Origin: Limimaricola litoreus
GTDB taxonomy: Bacteria; Pseudomonadota; Alphaproteobacteria; Rhodobacterales; Rhodobacteraceae
Assembly: GCF_024159025.1 (NCBI RefSeq)
Contig: NZ_JAMYXC010000215.1
Span: 1 to 47,316, forward strand
DNA: 47,316 nucleotides
Direction of reading: 5' to 3'
Of the stretch, positions 27,444 to 38,757 are shown piece after piece. Position 1 is the stretch's first letter. The number at the start of each line of letters is the position of its first letter. Under the pieces are notes generated by a model, which saw nothing but the letters and a program-made list of their open reading frames with translations, did not search any database and was not told where the DNA came from. Made by a program: the position numbers and the translations under genes.

Positions 27444-28790
27444 ATGAGTCTGACCTCCGCCCTTTCATCCGACACGCCGGTCGAACTGGAGAACATCTTC
27501 GGGTGCGTTTGCGACCTGAACGGTGTGCTGCGCGGCAAGCGGATGCCGGCGGACCAGCTCGACAAGGTGATGGCGGGATCGGTGCGGATGCCGCTGTCGA
27601 TCGTCGGGCTCGACATCTGGGGCGAGGACATCGAAGGCGGCGCCATGGTGTTCGAGACCGGTGATGCCGACGGCATCTGCGTGCCCACCGGGCGCGGCGC
27701 CATGCCGATGAGCTGGACCCGCAAGCCGACCGCTCTGATCCCCTTGTGGATGACCGAAGAGGGCGGCGCGCCGTTTCTGGGCGATCCGCGCAGGGCGCTT
27801 GCCAGCGTGGTCGACCGTTTCACGGCGCTTGGGCTGACGCCGGTGGTGGCGACCGAGCTGGAGTTCTACCTCTTTGATCCGTCGGGCGACCTGCCCGCGC
27901 CGCCCTGCTCGCCCATCACCGGCAAGCGGCTGATGTCGGACGGGGCGCTGTGCCTCGACGAGCTGGAGCATTTCGACGCCTTTCTCAACGACGTCTATGC
28001 CGCCTGCCTGAGCCAGGGCATCCCGGCCGACAGCGCCATCTCGGAAAACGGCGCGGGGCAGTTCGAGATCAACATGCGCCATCTCGCCGATCCGATGCGC
28101 GCGGCTGACGACGCGCTGCTGTTCAAGCGGGTGGTGCGCGGCATCGCGCGCCAACACGGTTTCGGCGCGACCTTCATGGCCAAGCCCTACGGCGACCGTG
28201 CCGGTTCGGGCTTTCACGTGCACATGTCGCTGGCCGATGCCGAGGGGCGCAACCTCTTCGACGATGGCGGCGATGACGGCACGCCGATGATGCTCAATGC
28301 CGTGGCGGGGCTTCTGGAGACGATCCAGGAGAACGCGCTCACCTTCGCGCCGCATGAGAACAGCTTCCGCCGGCTGCTGCCCGGCGCGCATGCGCCCTCG
28401 AACGTGGCATGGGGCTACGAAAACCGCACCGTGGCGATCCGCATCCCCGGCGGCGATCACCGCGCCCGCCGGATCGAGCACCGCGTCGCGGGCGCCGATG
28501 CCAACCCCTACCTCGTGCTGGCGAGCGTGCTTGGCGGTGCGCTCCTGGGGATCGAGCGCGAGCTGACCCCGCCGCCCTCGATCACAGGCGACGCCTACAG
28601 CCTCGACCTGCCGCATCTGCCGCTCGACTGGGCCACCGCGATCCGCGCCTTCCAGCATGGCAAGCTGGTGCCGGAGATCTACTCCCGGCGGTTGCAGCGC
28701 ATGTTCGTCGAAGCCAAGAAGCAGGAGCAGGCCCGCTTCAACCGCCATGTCACCGAGCTTGAGTTCCACAGCTATCTGGAGGTCGTCTGA
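27444..28790 (+). CDS. puuA: Glutamine synthetase-family gamma-glutamylpolyamine synthetase
   Basis: This 448-residue glutamine synthetase homologue probably ligates glutamate to putrescine or another polyamine (PuuA-type) with ATP. It has a short beta-grasp N-terminal domain (VCDLNGVLRGKRMP) and the catalytic domain with the metal and nucleotide residues in TELEFYLF, ENGAGQFEINM, GSGFHVHMSL and RIPGGDHRARRIEHRVAGADANPYL. ATG 27444 is preferred to ATG 27438 because AGGA overlaps the earlier one and sits five bases before the later. The flavin oxidase gene overlaps by one base, and the polyamine importer lies downstream; both fit the glutamylation route. The exact amine is not fixed by sequence. 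Confidence 0.88.
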   Translation: MSLTSALSSDTPVELENIFGCVCDLNGVLRGKRMPADQLDKVMAGSVRMPLSIVGLDIWGEDIEGGAMVFETGDADGICVPTGRGAMPMSWTRKPTALIPLWMTEEGGAPFLGDPRRALASVVDRFTALGLTPVVATELEFYLFDPSGDLPAPPCSPITGKRLMSDGALCLDELEHFDAFLNDVYAACLSQGIPADSAISENGAGQFEINMRHLADPMRAADDALLFKRVVRGIARQHGFGATFMAKPYGDRAGSGFHVHMSLADAEGRNLFDDGGDDGTPMMLNAVAGLLETIQENALTFAPHENSFRRLLPGAHAPSNVAWGYENRTVAIRIPGGDHRARRIEHRVAGADANPYLVLASVLGGALLGIERELTPPPSITGDAYSLDLPHLPLDWATAIRAFQHGKLVPEIYSRRLQRMFVEAKKQEQARFNRHVTELEFHSYLEVV

Positions 28791-30091
28791 TGGCCGCATC
28801 CTACGCCGGAGACGGAACCCACACCGGCTCCTACTACGCCGCCTCCGCCAACCCCGCGCCCGAACGCCCCGCGCTCTCGGGCGATCATGACACCGAGATC
28901 TGCGTCGTCGGCGCGGGCTACAGCGGGTTGTCGACCGCGCTGCACCTCGCCGAGAAGGGCCACCGCGTCACGATCCTCGAAGGCGCGCGCGTCGGCTGGG
29001 GCGCCTCGGGCCGCAATGGCGGGCAGATCGTCAACGGGCTCAACGCCTCGCTCTCGACTATCGAGAAGCGCTATGGCCGCGACACCGCGAGTTTCGTGGC
29101 CTCGCTGGTGCAGGAGGGCGGCGAGATCATCCGCGAGCGGGTGGCGCGCTATGACATCCATTGCGACCTGAAGCAGGGCAACATCTTCACCGCCATCACG
29201 CCCGCTCATATGCGTGAGCTGGAGGCGAGGCAAAAGCACTGGCGCTCTTTCGGCATCGACAATCAGGTGATGCTCGACAAGGCCGCCTTGCGCGATCACA
29301 TCGGCTCCGACTTCTACGCGGGCGGGCTTCTCGACACCACCGGCGGGCACATCCACCCGCTCAACCTCGCGCTCGGCGAGGCAGCGGCAGTGGAGGCGAA
29401 TGGCGGTGTGATCCACGAGATGTCGCCCGTGGTCTCGGTCGACACGCAGGCCGCGCGACCGGTGGTGAAGACCGAAAATGGCTCGGTCACCTGCGACCGG
29501 CTGGTGCTGTGCGGCAATGCCTATCTGGGCCATGTCGTGCCCGAGCTGGCGCCGCGCGTCATGCCGGTCTCGACGCAGGTGATGGCGACCGAGCCGCTCT
29601 CCGACGCGCTCGCCGCCGAGCTTCTGCCCCGCGACGAGTGCGTCGAGGACGTGCGCTACATCCTTGATTACTACCGGCTCTCGGCCGACAAGCGGATGCT
29701 GTTCGGCGGCGGCACGGTCTATGGCGGCTCCGACCCCCGCGACATCAAGGCCAAGCTCAAGCGCAACATGGACAAGGTCTTTCCGCAGTTGAAGAACGCG
29801 CGGATCGACTATGCCTGGTCGGGCAATTTCGCGCTTTCGTTCAGCCGGGTGCCGCAGATGGGCCGGATCGGCGCCAACACCTATTTCGCGCATGGATACT
29901 CGGGCCACGGCGTCACTGGCTCGCACACCTTCGGGCGCATCCTCGCCGAGGCGATCCACGGCGACGCCTCGCGCTTCGACGTCTTTGCCGGGCTGCCCTG
30001 GATTCCCTTCCCCGGCGGGCGGGCGCTGCGCGTGCCCTATTCGGTGATGGGCAGCTGGTATTACGGCCTGCGCGACAGGCTGGGGATCTGA
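28790..30091 (+). CDS. puuB: FAD-dependent gamma-glutamylpolyamine oxidase
   Basis: This 433-residue DAO-family flavoprotein is PuuB-like, oxidising gamma-glutamylputrescine to its aldehyde with H2O2 and ammonia release. The FAD-binding motif VVGAGYSGLSTALHLAEKG begins at residue 40. VGWGASGRNGGQIVNG, KRMLFGGGTVYGG and HGYSGHGVTGSHTFGRILAEAI complete the flavin site. Its ATG shares one base with the upstream TGA, so the synthetase and oxidase are translationally coupled. An amine oxidase acting on free polyamines is the main alternative. Confidence 0.87.
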   Translation: MAASYAGDGTHTGSYYAASANPAPERPALSGDHDTEICVVGAGYSGLSTALHLAEKGHRVTILEGARVGWGASGRNGGQIVNGLNASLSTIEKRYGRDTASFVASLVQEGGEIIRERVARYDIHCDLKQGNIFTAITPAHMRELEARQKHWRSFGIDNQVMLDKAALRDHIGSDFYAGGLLDTTGGHIHPLNLALGEAAAVEANGGVIHEMSPVVSVDTQAARPVVKTENGSVTCDRLVLCGNAYLGHVVPELAPRVMPVSTQVMATEPLSDALAAELLPRDECVEDVRYILDYYRLSADKRMLFGGGTVYGGSDPRDIKAKLKRNMDKVFPQLKNARIDYAWSGNFALSFSRVPQMGRIGANTYFAHGYSGHGVTGSHTFGRILAEAIHGDASRFDVFAGLPWIPFPGGRALRVPYSVMGSWYYGLRDRLGI

Positions 30092-30126
30092 CGACAGGTA
30101 TCATCGAGGCTTCAGGGAGGAACGCC

Positions 30127-31209
30127 ATGACGAAACTGATCTGGACCGCGGGGGCGTTTGCCGCCCTTGCCACGCCGCTCGCTGCGCAAGGCGAGCTCAA
30201 CGTCTACAACTGGTCGGACTACGTGGCCGAGGACACGATCTCGGGCTTCGAGGAGAAGACCGGCATCGAGGTCAATTACGACGTCTTCGACAGCAACGAG
30301 GTGCTCGAAGCCAAGATGCTCACCGGCTCGACCGGCTACGACGTGGTCGTGCCCTCGATCGAGTTCATGGCGCGGCAGGCGCAGGCGGGCGTCTTTGCCG
30401 AAATCGACAAGGAAGCCCTGTCGAACTACGGCAATCTCGACCCCGAGATCCTCGAGGTCGTGGCGGTGAACGATCCCGGCAACACCTACGGCGTGCCCTA
30501 CATGATGTTCACCACCGGCATCGGCTACGATGTGAACAAGGTTTCCGAGCGGATCGAGGCCGACAAGATCGGCTCGTGGGACATGGTGTTCGACTCCGAG
30601 ACCGCCGCCAAGCTCGCCGATTGCGGCATCACCATGCTCGACAGCCCCTCGGAGATGGTGGCGCCCGCGCTGAACTACCTCGGGCTCGACCCCAACAGCG
30701 AGGACGCAGACGATCTGGAGCAGGCCAAGGAACTGCTGCTCTCCATTCGCCCGCATGTGCGCTATTTCCACTCCTCGCAATACATCAATGATCTGGCCAA
30801 TGGCGAGGTCTGCGTCAGCGTCGGTTATTCGGGCGATCTGCTGCAGGCGCGCGACCGCGCGGCCGAGGCAGATCAGGGCATCGAGATCGCCTATGCCATC
30901 CCGCGCGAGGGCGCGCAGGTCGGCTTCGACATGCTGGCGATCCCGGCGGATGCACCCAACCCCGAGGCGGCGCTGCAGTTCATCGACCACATCCTCGAGC
31001 CGGAGGTTTCGGCGGCGATCACCAACTACGTCTATTTTGCCAATCCCAACACCGCGGCGACCGAGCATGTCGATGCGGAGGTGCGCGAGGATCCGGGCAT
31101 CTACCCGCCCGACGAGACCCGCGCCAAGCTGTTCTCCCTCAAGCCGCATGGCGCACGGTTCGACCGGTCGCTGACCCGGGCCTGGACCGAGATCAAGACC
31201 GGGCGCTGA
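30127..31209 (+). CDS. potF: Periplasmic putrescine/spermidine-binding protein
   Basis: This 360-residue solute-binding protein of the PotD/PotF family begins with a signal peptide, MTKLIWTAGAFAALATPLAA, cleaved near QGELN. ELNVYNWSDYVAEDTISGFEEKTGI is the family's N-terminal hallmark. The acidic pocket residues expected around YDVVVPS, YMMFTTGIGYD and SVGYSGDLLQA are consistent with a cationic ligand. GGGAGG precedes ATG 30127. It lies 35 bp after the oxidase and is followed by a 12-bp stem-loop that should raise its mRNA level above the membrane genes. Confidence 0.92.
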   Translation: MTKLIWTAGAFAALATPLAAQGELNVYNWSDYVAEDTISGFEEKTGIEVNYDVFDSNEVLEAKMLTGSTGYDVVVPSIEFMARQAQAGVFAEIDKEALSNYGNLDPEILEVVAVNDPGNTYGVPYMMFTTGIGYDVNKVSERIEADKIGSWDMVFDSETAAKLADCGITMLDSPSEMVAPALNYLGLDPNSEDADDLEQAKELLLSIRPHVRYFHSSQYINDLANGEVCVSVGYSGDLLQARDRAAEADQGIEIAYAIPREGAQVGFDMLAIPADAPNPEAALQFIDHILEPEVSAAITNYVYFANPNTAATEHVDAEVREDPGIYPPDETRAKLFSLKPHGARFDRSLTRAWTEIKTGR

Positions 31210-31218
31210 GCGCTTGCG

Positions 31219-31250
31219 CGGCGGGGCCCCGCATCGCCGGGGCCCCGCCG
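31219..31250 (+). other. Post-potF stem-loop
   Basis: CGGCGGGGCCCC (31219-31230) pairs perfectly with GGGGCCCCGCCG (31239-31250) around an 8-nt loop, ten bases after the potF stop. It mirrors the stem-loop after the inositol-binding protein gene at 18733. Confidence 0.6.
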
Positions 31251-31271
31251 ATCCGACGTGGAGTTCCGCCG

Positions 31272-32417
31272 ATGACCGAGCTTTCGACCGCCACCATCCC
31301 CGCCGTCCCGCCATGGGCCGACCCCGAAGCGCAGCCGTTTCTGCGTCTCGACGGGGTAAGCAAGAGCTTCGGCGGCTTCGAGGCGGTGCGGGGCGTCTCG
31401 CTCGACATATATCGCGGCGAGCTGTTCTGCCTGCTCGGCGGCTCGGGCTGTGGCAAGTCCACGCTGTTGCGCATGCTCGCGGGCTTCGAGAGGCCGAGCG
31501 CGGGCCGCGTGCTGATCGACGGCGAGGATCAGGCCGGGCGCGCGCCCCATGCGCGCCCCACCAACATGATGTTCCAGTCCTACGCGCTGTTTCCGCATAT
31601 GAGCGTCGAGAAGAACATCGCCTACGGGCTCAAGCGGGATGGGCTGCCGCGCGCCGAAATCGCGACCCGCGTGGCCGATATTCTTTCCCTGGTGCAGATG
31701 ACACCCTTCGCCAAGCGCAAGCCCGACCAGCTTTCGGGTGGGCAGCGGCAACGCGTGGCGCTGGCCCGTGCGCTGGTCAAGCGGCCCAAGCTGCTGCTGC
31801 TCGACGAGCCCTTGGGCGCGCTCGACCGCAAGCTGCGCGAGGAGACGCAGTTCGAGCTGAAGAAGATCCAGGCCGAAGTCGGCATCACCTTCGTCGTCGT
31901 CACCCATGACCAGGAAGAGGCAATGACCCTGTCGAGCCGGATCGGGGTGATGAACGCGGGCGAGATCGTGCAGGTCGGCACGCCGCATGAGATCTACGAG
32001 CATCCGCACAGCCGCTTCGTCGCCAATTTCATCGGCTCGGTGAACTGCATCGAAGGCCGGGTGACCGGGCGCGAGGGCGCGCTTCTGCGCCTCGCCTGCC
32101 CGGATCTCGGCGCCGAGGTCACGGTCGAGAGCGGCTTCGAGGCGGGCGCGGGCGAAAGGGTCGCGCTGGCGCTCAGGCCCGAGAAGATCGCCATGGGGCG
32201 CGCGGCCCGGCCCGGCTTCGAGAACACGGTGACGGGGCGGATCGAGGAGGTCGCCTACATGGGCAATCTCACGATCTTCCAGGTCGGGCTCGACAGCGGC
32301 GCGCGGCTGCGCGTCACGCAATCGAACACCACCCGCACCGATGCGGAGGTGCCGCGCATCGGCGAAACCGTGCAGCTGCAATGGAGCGGGGCCGCGGGCT
32401 TCGTGCTGGCCGCATGA
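31272..32417 (+). CDS. potG: Polyamine ABC importer ATP-binding protein
   Basis: This 381-residue ATPase of the PotA/PotG family has Walker A GGSGCGKST at residues 56-64, signature LSGGQRQRVALARAL, Walker B LLLLDEPLGALD, switch His in VVTHDQEEAMTL and a C-terminal TOBE domain (RVALALRPEKIAMG). GGAG lies eight bases before ATG 31272. The stop overlaps the potH start as ATGA. Confidence 0.94.
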   Translation: MTELSTATIPAVPPWADPEAQPFLRLDGVSKSFGGFEAVRGVSLDIYRGELFCLLGGSGCGKSTLLRMLAGFERPSAGRVLIDGEDQAGRAPHARPTNMMFQSYALFPHMSVEKNIAYGLKRDGLPRAEIATRVADILSLVQMTPFAKRKPDQLSGGQRQRVALARALVKRPKLLLLDEPLGALDRKLREETQFELKKIQAEVGITFVVVTHDQEEAMTLSSRIGVMNAGEIVQVGTPHEIYEHPHSRFVANFIGSVNCIEGRVTGREGALLRLACPDLGAEVTVESGFEAGAGERVALALRPEKIAMGRAARPGFENTVTGRIEEVAYMGNLTIFQVGLDSGARLRVTQSNTTRTDAEVPRIGETVQLQWSGAAGFVLAA

Positions 32418-33313
32418 GCGCGCTGTTGAATCTGAGCCGCGCGTGGTCGGGCCGGGCGCTGGTCGTCGCGGTGCCGATCCTGTGGCTCGGGCTCTTCTTC
32501 GCCCTGCCCTTTCTCGTCGTGGCCAAGATCTCGCTGTCGGAGCTGGCGATCGCCATGCCACCCTACCTGCCCTTGGCCGAATGGGCCGACGGCGCGCTCA
32601 ATATCGTGCTGAACTTCGGCAACTACCTGTTCTTGCTCAGTGATGGGCTCTACATCGCGGCCTACTTGGAATCGCTCAAGATCGCCGCGATCTCGACGCT
32701 CTTCACCCTGCTGATCGGCTATCCGATGGCCTATGTCATCGCCATGGCCCGCCCGGATCGGCGCAATCTCCTGCTGATGCTGGTGGTGCTGCCCTTCTGG
32801 ACTTCGTTTCTCCTGCGCGTCTACGCGTGGATCGGCTTTCTCAAATCGAACGGCATCATAAACAACATGCTGATGGCGCTGGGGATCACCGATGCGCCGC
32901 TGCAGCTGATCCAGACCGATTTCGCGGTCTATATCGGCATCACCTACACCTACCTGCCCTTCATGATCCTGCCGCTTTACGCCAACCTGTCTCGGCTTGA
33001 TCGCAGTCACCTCGAAGCCGCCGCCGATCTGGGCGCGCGCCCGCTCACCACATTCCTCACCGTCACCTTGCCGCAATCGGCGGGGGGCATCGTCGCGGGA
33101 TGCATGCTGGTCTTCATCCCGGCGGTGGGCGAATTCGTGATCCCGGCGCTCTTGGGCGGGCCGGACACGCTGATGATCGGCCGGGTGCTCTGGGACGAGT
33201 TCTTCTCGAACCGCGACTGGCCCGTCGCCTCGGCGGTGGCGGTGGTGATGCTTCTGGTGCTGATCGGGCCGATCCTGCTGTTGAGGCGCGCGCAGGCGCG
33301 CGAGGAGGGCTGA
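32414..33313 (+). CDS. potH: Polyamine ABC importer permease 1
   Basis: This 299-residue inner-membrane permease has about six membrane segments and the cytoplasmic EAA loop LEAADLGARP-like region (HLEAAADLGARPLTTFLTVTLP). The segment LLMLVVLPFWTSFLLRVYAWIGFL is typical of PotB/PotH. The start ATG 32414 overlaps the potG stop; the longer frame upstream is a potG shadow. Its TGA shares one base with the potI ATG. Confidence 0.93.
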   Translation: MSALLNLSRAWSGRALVVAVPILWLGLFFALPFLVVAKISLSELAIAMPPYLPLAEWADGALNIVLNFGNYLFLLSDGLYIAAYLESLKIAAISTLFTLLIGYPMAYVIAMARPDRRNLLLMLVVLPFWTSFLLRVYAWIGFLKSNGIINNMLMALGITDAPLQLIQTDFAVYIGITYTYLPFMILPLYANLSRLDRSHLEAAADLGARPLTTFLTVTLPQSAGGIVAGCMLVFIPAVGEFVIPALLGGPDTLMIGRVLWDEFFSNRDWPVASAVAVVMLLVLIGPILLLRRAQAREEG

Positions 33314-34122
33314 TGCGACAGAAATTCCCCGTCATGACCGCCATCGCGGTGCTGGGCTTCGTCTTTCTCTACGCGCCGATCCTGTCGCTCATCGTGTTCA
33401 GTTTCAACGAAAGCCGCCTCGTCACCGTCTGGAGCGGCTTTTCGCTGAAATGGTATGGCGAGCTGTTCCGCGACACCCAGATCCTCGAGGCGGCATGGCT
33501 CAGCCTGAAGATCGCCGGGCTGAGCGCCTCTCTGGCCTTGGTCATCGGCACGCTCGCGGCCTTTGCACTGGTCCGCTTCGGGCGGTTTCGCGGGCGCATG
33601 GCGCTCGGCGTCATGGTCTCGGCCCCCTTGGTGATGCCCGAGGTGATCGTCGGGCTGTCGCTTCTCTTGCTCTTCGTCTCGATGGAGGGGCTGATCGGCT
33701 GGCCCGGCGGACGCGGGCTTTTGACCATCACCATCGCGCACGCCACCTTCGGCGCGGCCTTCGTCGCGGTGGTGATCCAGTCGCGGCTGGTGACCATGGA
33801 AATGGACCTGGAGGAGGCGGCGCTCGATCTGGGCGCGCGGCCCCTGCGGGTCTTTTTCGACGTGACGCTGCCGGTGATCGCGCCAGCATTGGTCTCGGGC
33901 TGGCTTCTGGCCTTCACGCTGAGCCTCGACGATCTGGTGATCGCGAGCTTCGTCTCCGGCCCCGGCGCCTCGACCTTGCCGATGGTGATCTTCTCCAAGG
34001 TCCGGCTCGGCGTCAGCCCGGACGTCAACGCGCTGGCCACGCTGATCATCGTCATCGTCTCGATCGCCGTGACCATCGCGGCGCTGCACATCACGAGGAG
34101 CAACAAACATGCAGCAAGGTGA
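33313..34122 (+). CDS. potI: Polyamine ABC importer permease 2
   Basis: This 269-residue permease of the PotC/PotI type pairs with PotH. It starts FLYAPILSLIVFSFNESRLVTVWSGFSLKWY, the family's N-terminal mark, and has the EAA loop EMDLEEAALDLGARPLRVFF. ATG 33313 overlaps the potH stop by one base with GGAGGG upstream. The C-terminus (SNKHAAR) overlaps the next gene by 14 bp. Confidence 0.93.
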   Translation: MRQKFPVMTAIAVLGFVFLYAPILSLIVFSFNESRLVTVWSGFSLKWYGELFRDTQILEAAWLSLKIAGLSASLALVIGTLAAFALVRFGRFRGRMALGVMVSAPLVMPEVIVGLSLLLLFVSMEGLIGWPGGRGLLTITIAHATFGAAFVAVVIQSRLVTMEMDLEEAALDLGARPLRVFFDVTLPVIAPALVSGWLLAFTLSLDDLVIASFVSGPGASTLPMVIFSKVRLGVSPDVNALATLIIVIVSIAVTIAALHITRSNKHAAR

Positions 34123-35074
34123 CCAGGCCTTTTTGCGCGACGACCTGCGGGGCCGCTGGCCCGAGATGACCTATGGCGGCGCGCTGAGCTTTTTGCGCCG
34201 CCGCTACAGCCGCGATCTGGCCGGGGTCGATGTCGTCGTCTCTGGCGTGCCTTTCGATGCGAGCGTGACCAACCGCCCCGGCTGCCGCTTTGGCCCGGCG
34301 GCGATCCGCGCCGCCTCGACCCAGCTGGCCGAGCTCAAGGCCTTTCCCTTCGGCTTCGATCCTTTCGAGACGTTGGCCGTCACCGACTGGGGCGACTGCA
34401 TGATCGACCCGCACCATCCCCAGACCGTCGCGCCCACGATCGAAGCCCATGCCGATGCGATCCTCGCCTCGGGCGCAAGGATGCTCACGCTGGGCGGCGA
34501 TCATTCGATCTCCTACCCGCTCTTGAAGGCGCATGCGAAACGGCACGGCCCCATCGCGCTGGTGCAGTTCGACGCGCATTGCGACACGTGGGAAGACGAC
34601 GGGGTGCGCATGGATCACGGTACCATGTTCGCCCGCGCCGCCGCCGAGGGCGTGATCGACGTGGCCCGCTCCACTCAAGTCGGGCTGCGGACCTTCAACG
34701 ACCACGACCACGGCTTCGAGATCCTCACGGCGCCCTGGCTGCACCGCAACGGCATCGACGCCGCCCTCGAGGTGGTGCGCGAGCGCGCGGGCGATGCGCC
34801 GGTCTATCTCAGCTTTGACATCGACGGGCTCGACCCGGCCTTTGCCCCGGGCACCGGCACGCCGGTGGCGGGCGGGCTCGCCTCGTGGCAGGCGCTCGAA
34901 TTCGTGCGCGGGCTGAAGGGGATGAACCTCGTCGGCATGGATCTGGTCGAGGTTTCGCCCCCCTATGATCACGCCGAGATCACCGCCATCGCCGCGGCCA
35001 CGGTGGCGCACGACTGGCTATGCCTTCTGGCGCAGGGCAAGGGCGCGCAGCCCCACGCCGTGGGCCGTCTCTAG
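34109..35074 (+). CDS. Agmatinase-family ureohydrolase
   Basis: This 321-residue binuclear-manganese hydrolase probably removes urea from agmatine to yield putrescine. Metal-binding motifs are GGDHS at residues 129-133, FDAHCD at 154-159 and SFDIDGLDP near 233-241. RPGCRFGPAAIRAAS is the usual N-terminal segment. Guanidinobutyrase or another guanidine ureohydrolase cannot be excluded. AGGAG within potI serves as ribosome site and the genes overlap by 14 bp, so the enzyme is made together with the importer, implying that agmatine-like substrates enter by PotFGHI. Confidence 0.88.
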   Translation: MQQGDQAFLRDDLRGRWPEMTYGGALSFLRRRYSRDLAGVDVVVSGVPFDASVTNRPGCRFGPAAIRAASTQLAELKAFPFGFDPFETLAVTDWGDCMIDPHHPQTVAPTIEAHADAILASGARMLTLGGDHSISYPLLKAHAKRHGPIALVQFDAHCDTWEDDGVRMDHGTMFARAAAEGVIDVARSTQVGLRTFNDHDHGFEILTAPWLHRNGIDAALEVVRERAGDAPVYLSFDIDGLDPAFAPGTGTPVAGGLASWQALEFVRGLKGMNLVGMDLVEVSPPYDHAEITAIAAATVAHDWLCLLAQGKGAQPHAVGRL

Positions 35075-35078
35075 CCCC

Positions 35079-35107
35079 GCGCGTCCCCTCTCGACAGGGG
35101 GTCGCGC
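35079..35107 (+). other. Interrupted stem-loop between ureohydrolase and aminotransferase
   Basis: GCGCG-T-CCCCT (35079-35089) pairs with AGGGG-GT-CGCGC (35096-35107), two five-bp helices with a small internal loop. No T-tract follows. It may modulate readthrough into the aminotransferase gene. Confidence 0.4.
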
Positions 35108-35165
35108 CTGCGCGAGGCTCGGCCCCGATACCGCCCTTTCCACCACCCCCCATACGGAGTCCGCG

Positions 35166-36548
35166 ATGACCAAGCTTTCGAACTCGCTCGCGCAGGCCGA
35201 TATTTCCACGGCGCTGCATCCCTATACCAACGCCCGCCGCCACGAGGAAAAGGGTCCGCTGGTGATCGAGCGGGGCGAGGGCGTGCATGTCATCGACAAC
35301 ACCGGCAAGCGCTATATCGAGGGGCTCGCCGGGCTGTGGTCGGTCGGCGTCGGCTTTTCCGAGCCACGGCTGGTCGAGGCGGCGCACAGGCAGATGCAGG
35401 CGCTGCCCTATTACCACAGCTTCGCGCACAAGGCGCATGAGCCGTCGATCCGCCTGGCCGAAAAGCTGATCGAGATGACACCTCAAGGACTTGACCGGGT
35501 GTTCTTCACCTCCTCGGGCTCTGAGGCCAACGACACCGTCGTAAAGATGGTGTGGTACATGAACAATGCGCTGGGACGCCCTGAAAAGAAGAAGTTTCTT
35601 GCTCGGACCAAGGGCTATCACGGCATCACCGTGGCCTCCGGCTCACTCACCGGACTGCCCTACAACCACATGGATTTCGACCTGCCCGCGATCCCGGTGA
35701 CGCATCTGACCTGCCCGCATCACTACCGCTTCGGCCAGGAGGGCGAGAGCGAGGCGGCGTTCACGCAGCGGCTCTTGGTCGAGGCCGAGGAAGTGATCCT
35801 GCGCGAAGGCCCCGAGACCATCGCTGCCTTCATCGGCGAGCCGCTGATGGCGGCGGGCGGGGTCATGCCGCCGCCCGAGGGCTACTGGCCCGGGATCGAG
35901 GCGCTGTGCCGCAAGCACGACATCCTGCTGGTCTCCGACGAGGTGATCTGCGGCTTCGGGCGGCTCGGTTCCTCCTTCGGCTGCGTGCATTACGGCTTCA
36001 CCCCCGACATCATGGTGACCTCCAAGCAGCTCACCTCTTCCTACATGCCGCTGGCCGCAATCGTATTTTCCGAAAAGGTCTACGACGCCATTGCTGACAA
36101 CACCGCCCGGATCGGCACCTTCGGCCATGGCTTCACCGCCTCCGGGCACCCGGTGGCGACCGCCGTGGGGCTCGAGAACCTGAAGATCATCGAGGAGCGC
36201 GACCTGATGGGCAACGCCGCCCGGATGGGCGCGCGGATGCATGAGGGGCTTCGGGCCTTTGCCGATCACCCGCTGGTGGGCGAGGTGCGCGGCGCGGGGC
36301 TGATCGCGGGGCTGGAACTGGTTGCCGACAAGGCGACGAAGCGCCCCTTCGATCCCATCGGCAAGGCAGGACTCGCAGCTTTCGAGATCGGCCATGAGGA
36401 AGGGCTGATCATCCGCAATGTGGGCGACACGCTGGCGCTCTGCCCGCCGATGATCGTCACCGAAGGGAATATCGACGAGATCGTTGGCAAGATGGGTCGC
36501 ATTCTCGACCGGACCGCCGATTGGGTTGCGAAGGAAGGGCTGGCCTGA
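35166..36548 (+). CDS. Class III aminotransferase (putrescine/omega-amine:pyruvate type)
   Basis: This 460-residue PLP enzyme transfers an amino group from a terminal amine to pyruvate or a keto acid. SSGSEAND (117-123), YHG (151-153), SDEVICGFGR (257-266) and the PLP lysine K287 in TSKQLTSSYMP are present. It resembles SpuC/omega-amino acid:pyruvate aminotransferases. Its place at the end of the polyamine operon suggests action on putrescine, giving a second route beside glutamylation. ATG 35166 was chosen by the family N-terminus (SLAQADISTALHPYTNARRHEEKGP); a weak site CGGAG lies upstream. Confidence 0.88.
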   Translation: MTKLSNSLAQADISTALHPYTNARRHEEKGPLVIERGEGVHVIDNTGKRYIEGLAGLWSVGVGFSEPRLVEAAHRQMQALPYYHSFAHKAHEPSIRLAEKLIEMTPQGLDRVFFTSSGSEANDTVVKMVWYMNNALGRPEKKKFLARTKGYHGITVASGSLTGLPYNHMDFDLPAIPVTHLTCPHHYRFGQEGESEAAFTQRLLVEAEEVILREGPETIAAFIGEPLMAAGGVMPPPEGYWPGIEALCRKHDILLVSDEVICGFGRLGSSFGCVHYGFTPDIMVTSKQLTSSYMPLAAIVFSEKVYDAIADNTARIGTFGHGFTASGHPVATAVGLENLKIIEERDLMGNAARMGARMHEGLRAFADHPLVGEVRGAGLIAGLELVADKATKRPFDPIGKAGLAAFEIGHEEGLIIRNVGDTLALCPPMIVTEGNIDEIVGKMGRILDRTADWVAKEGLA

Positions 36549-36561
36549 CGGCACGACGCGA

Positions 36562-36593
36562 GGCGGGCGGGCATTGCCCCGTACCGCCCCGCC
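36562..36593 (+). terminator. GC hairpin at polyamine operon end
   Basis: GGCGGG-CGG (36562-36570) pairs with CCG-CCCCGCC (36584-36593), with one bulged base, starting 14 bp after the aminotransferase stop. It lacks a T-tract, as other hairpins here do. Confidence 0.45.
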
Positions 36594-36632
36594 ATTCTGC
36601 CCTCCCTAGAGAAGTTCCTGTGCCCGTCAACT

Positions 36633-38753
<2,121 letters not shown>

Positions 38754-38757
38754 ACGA

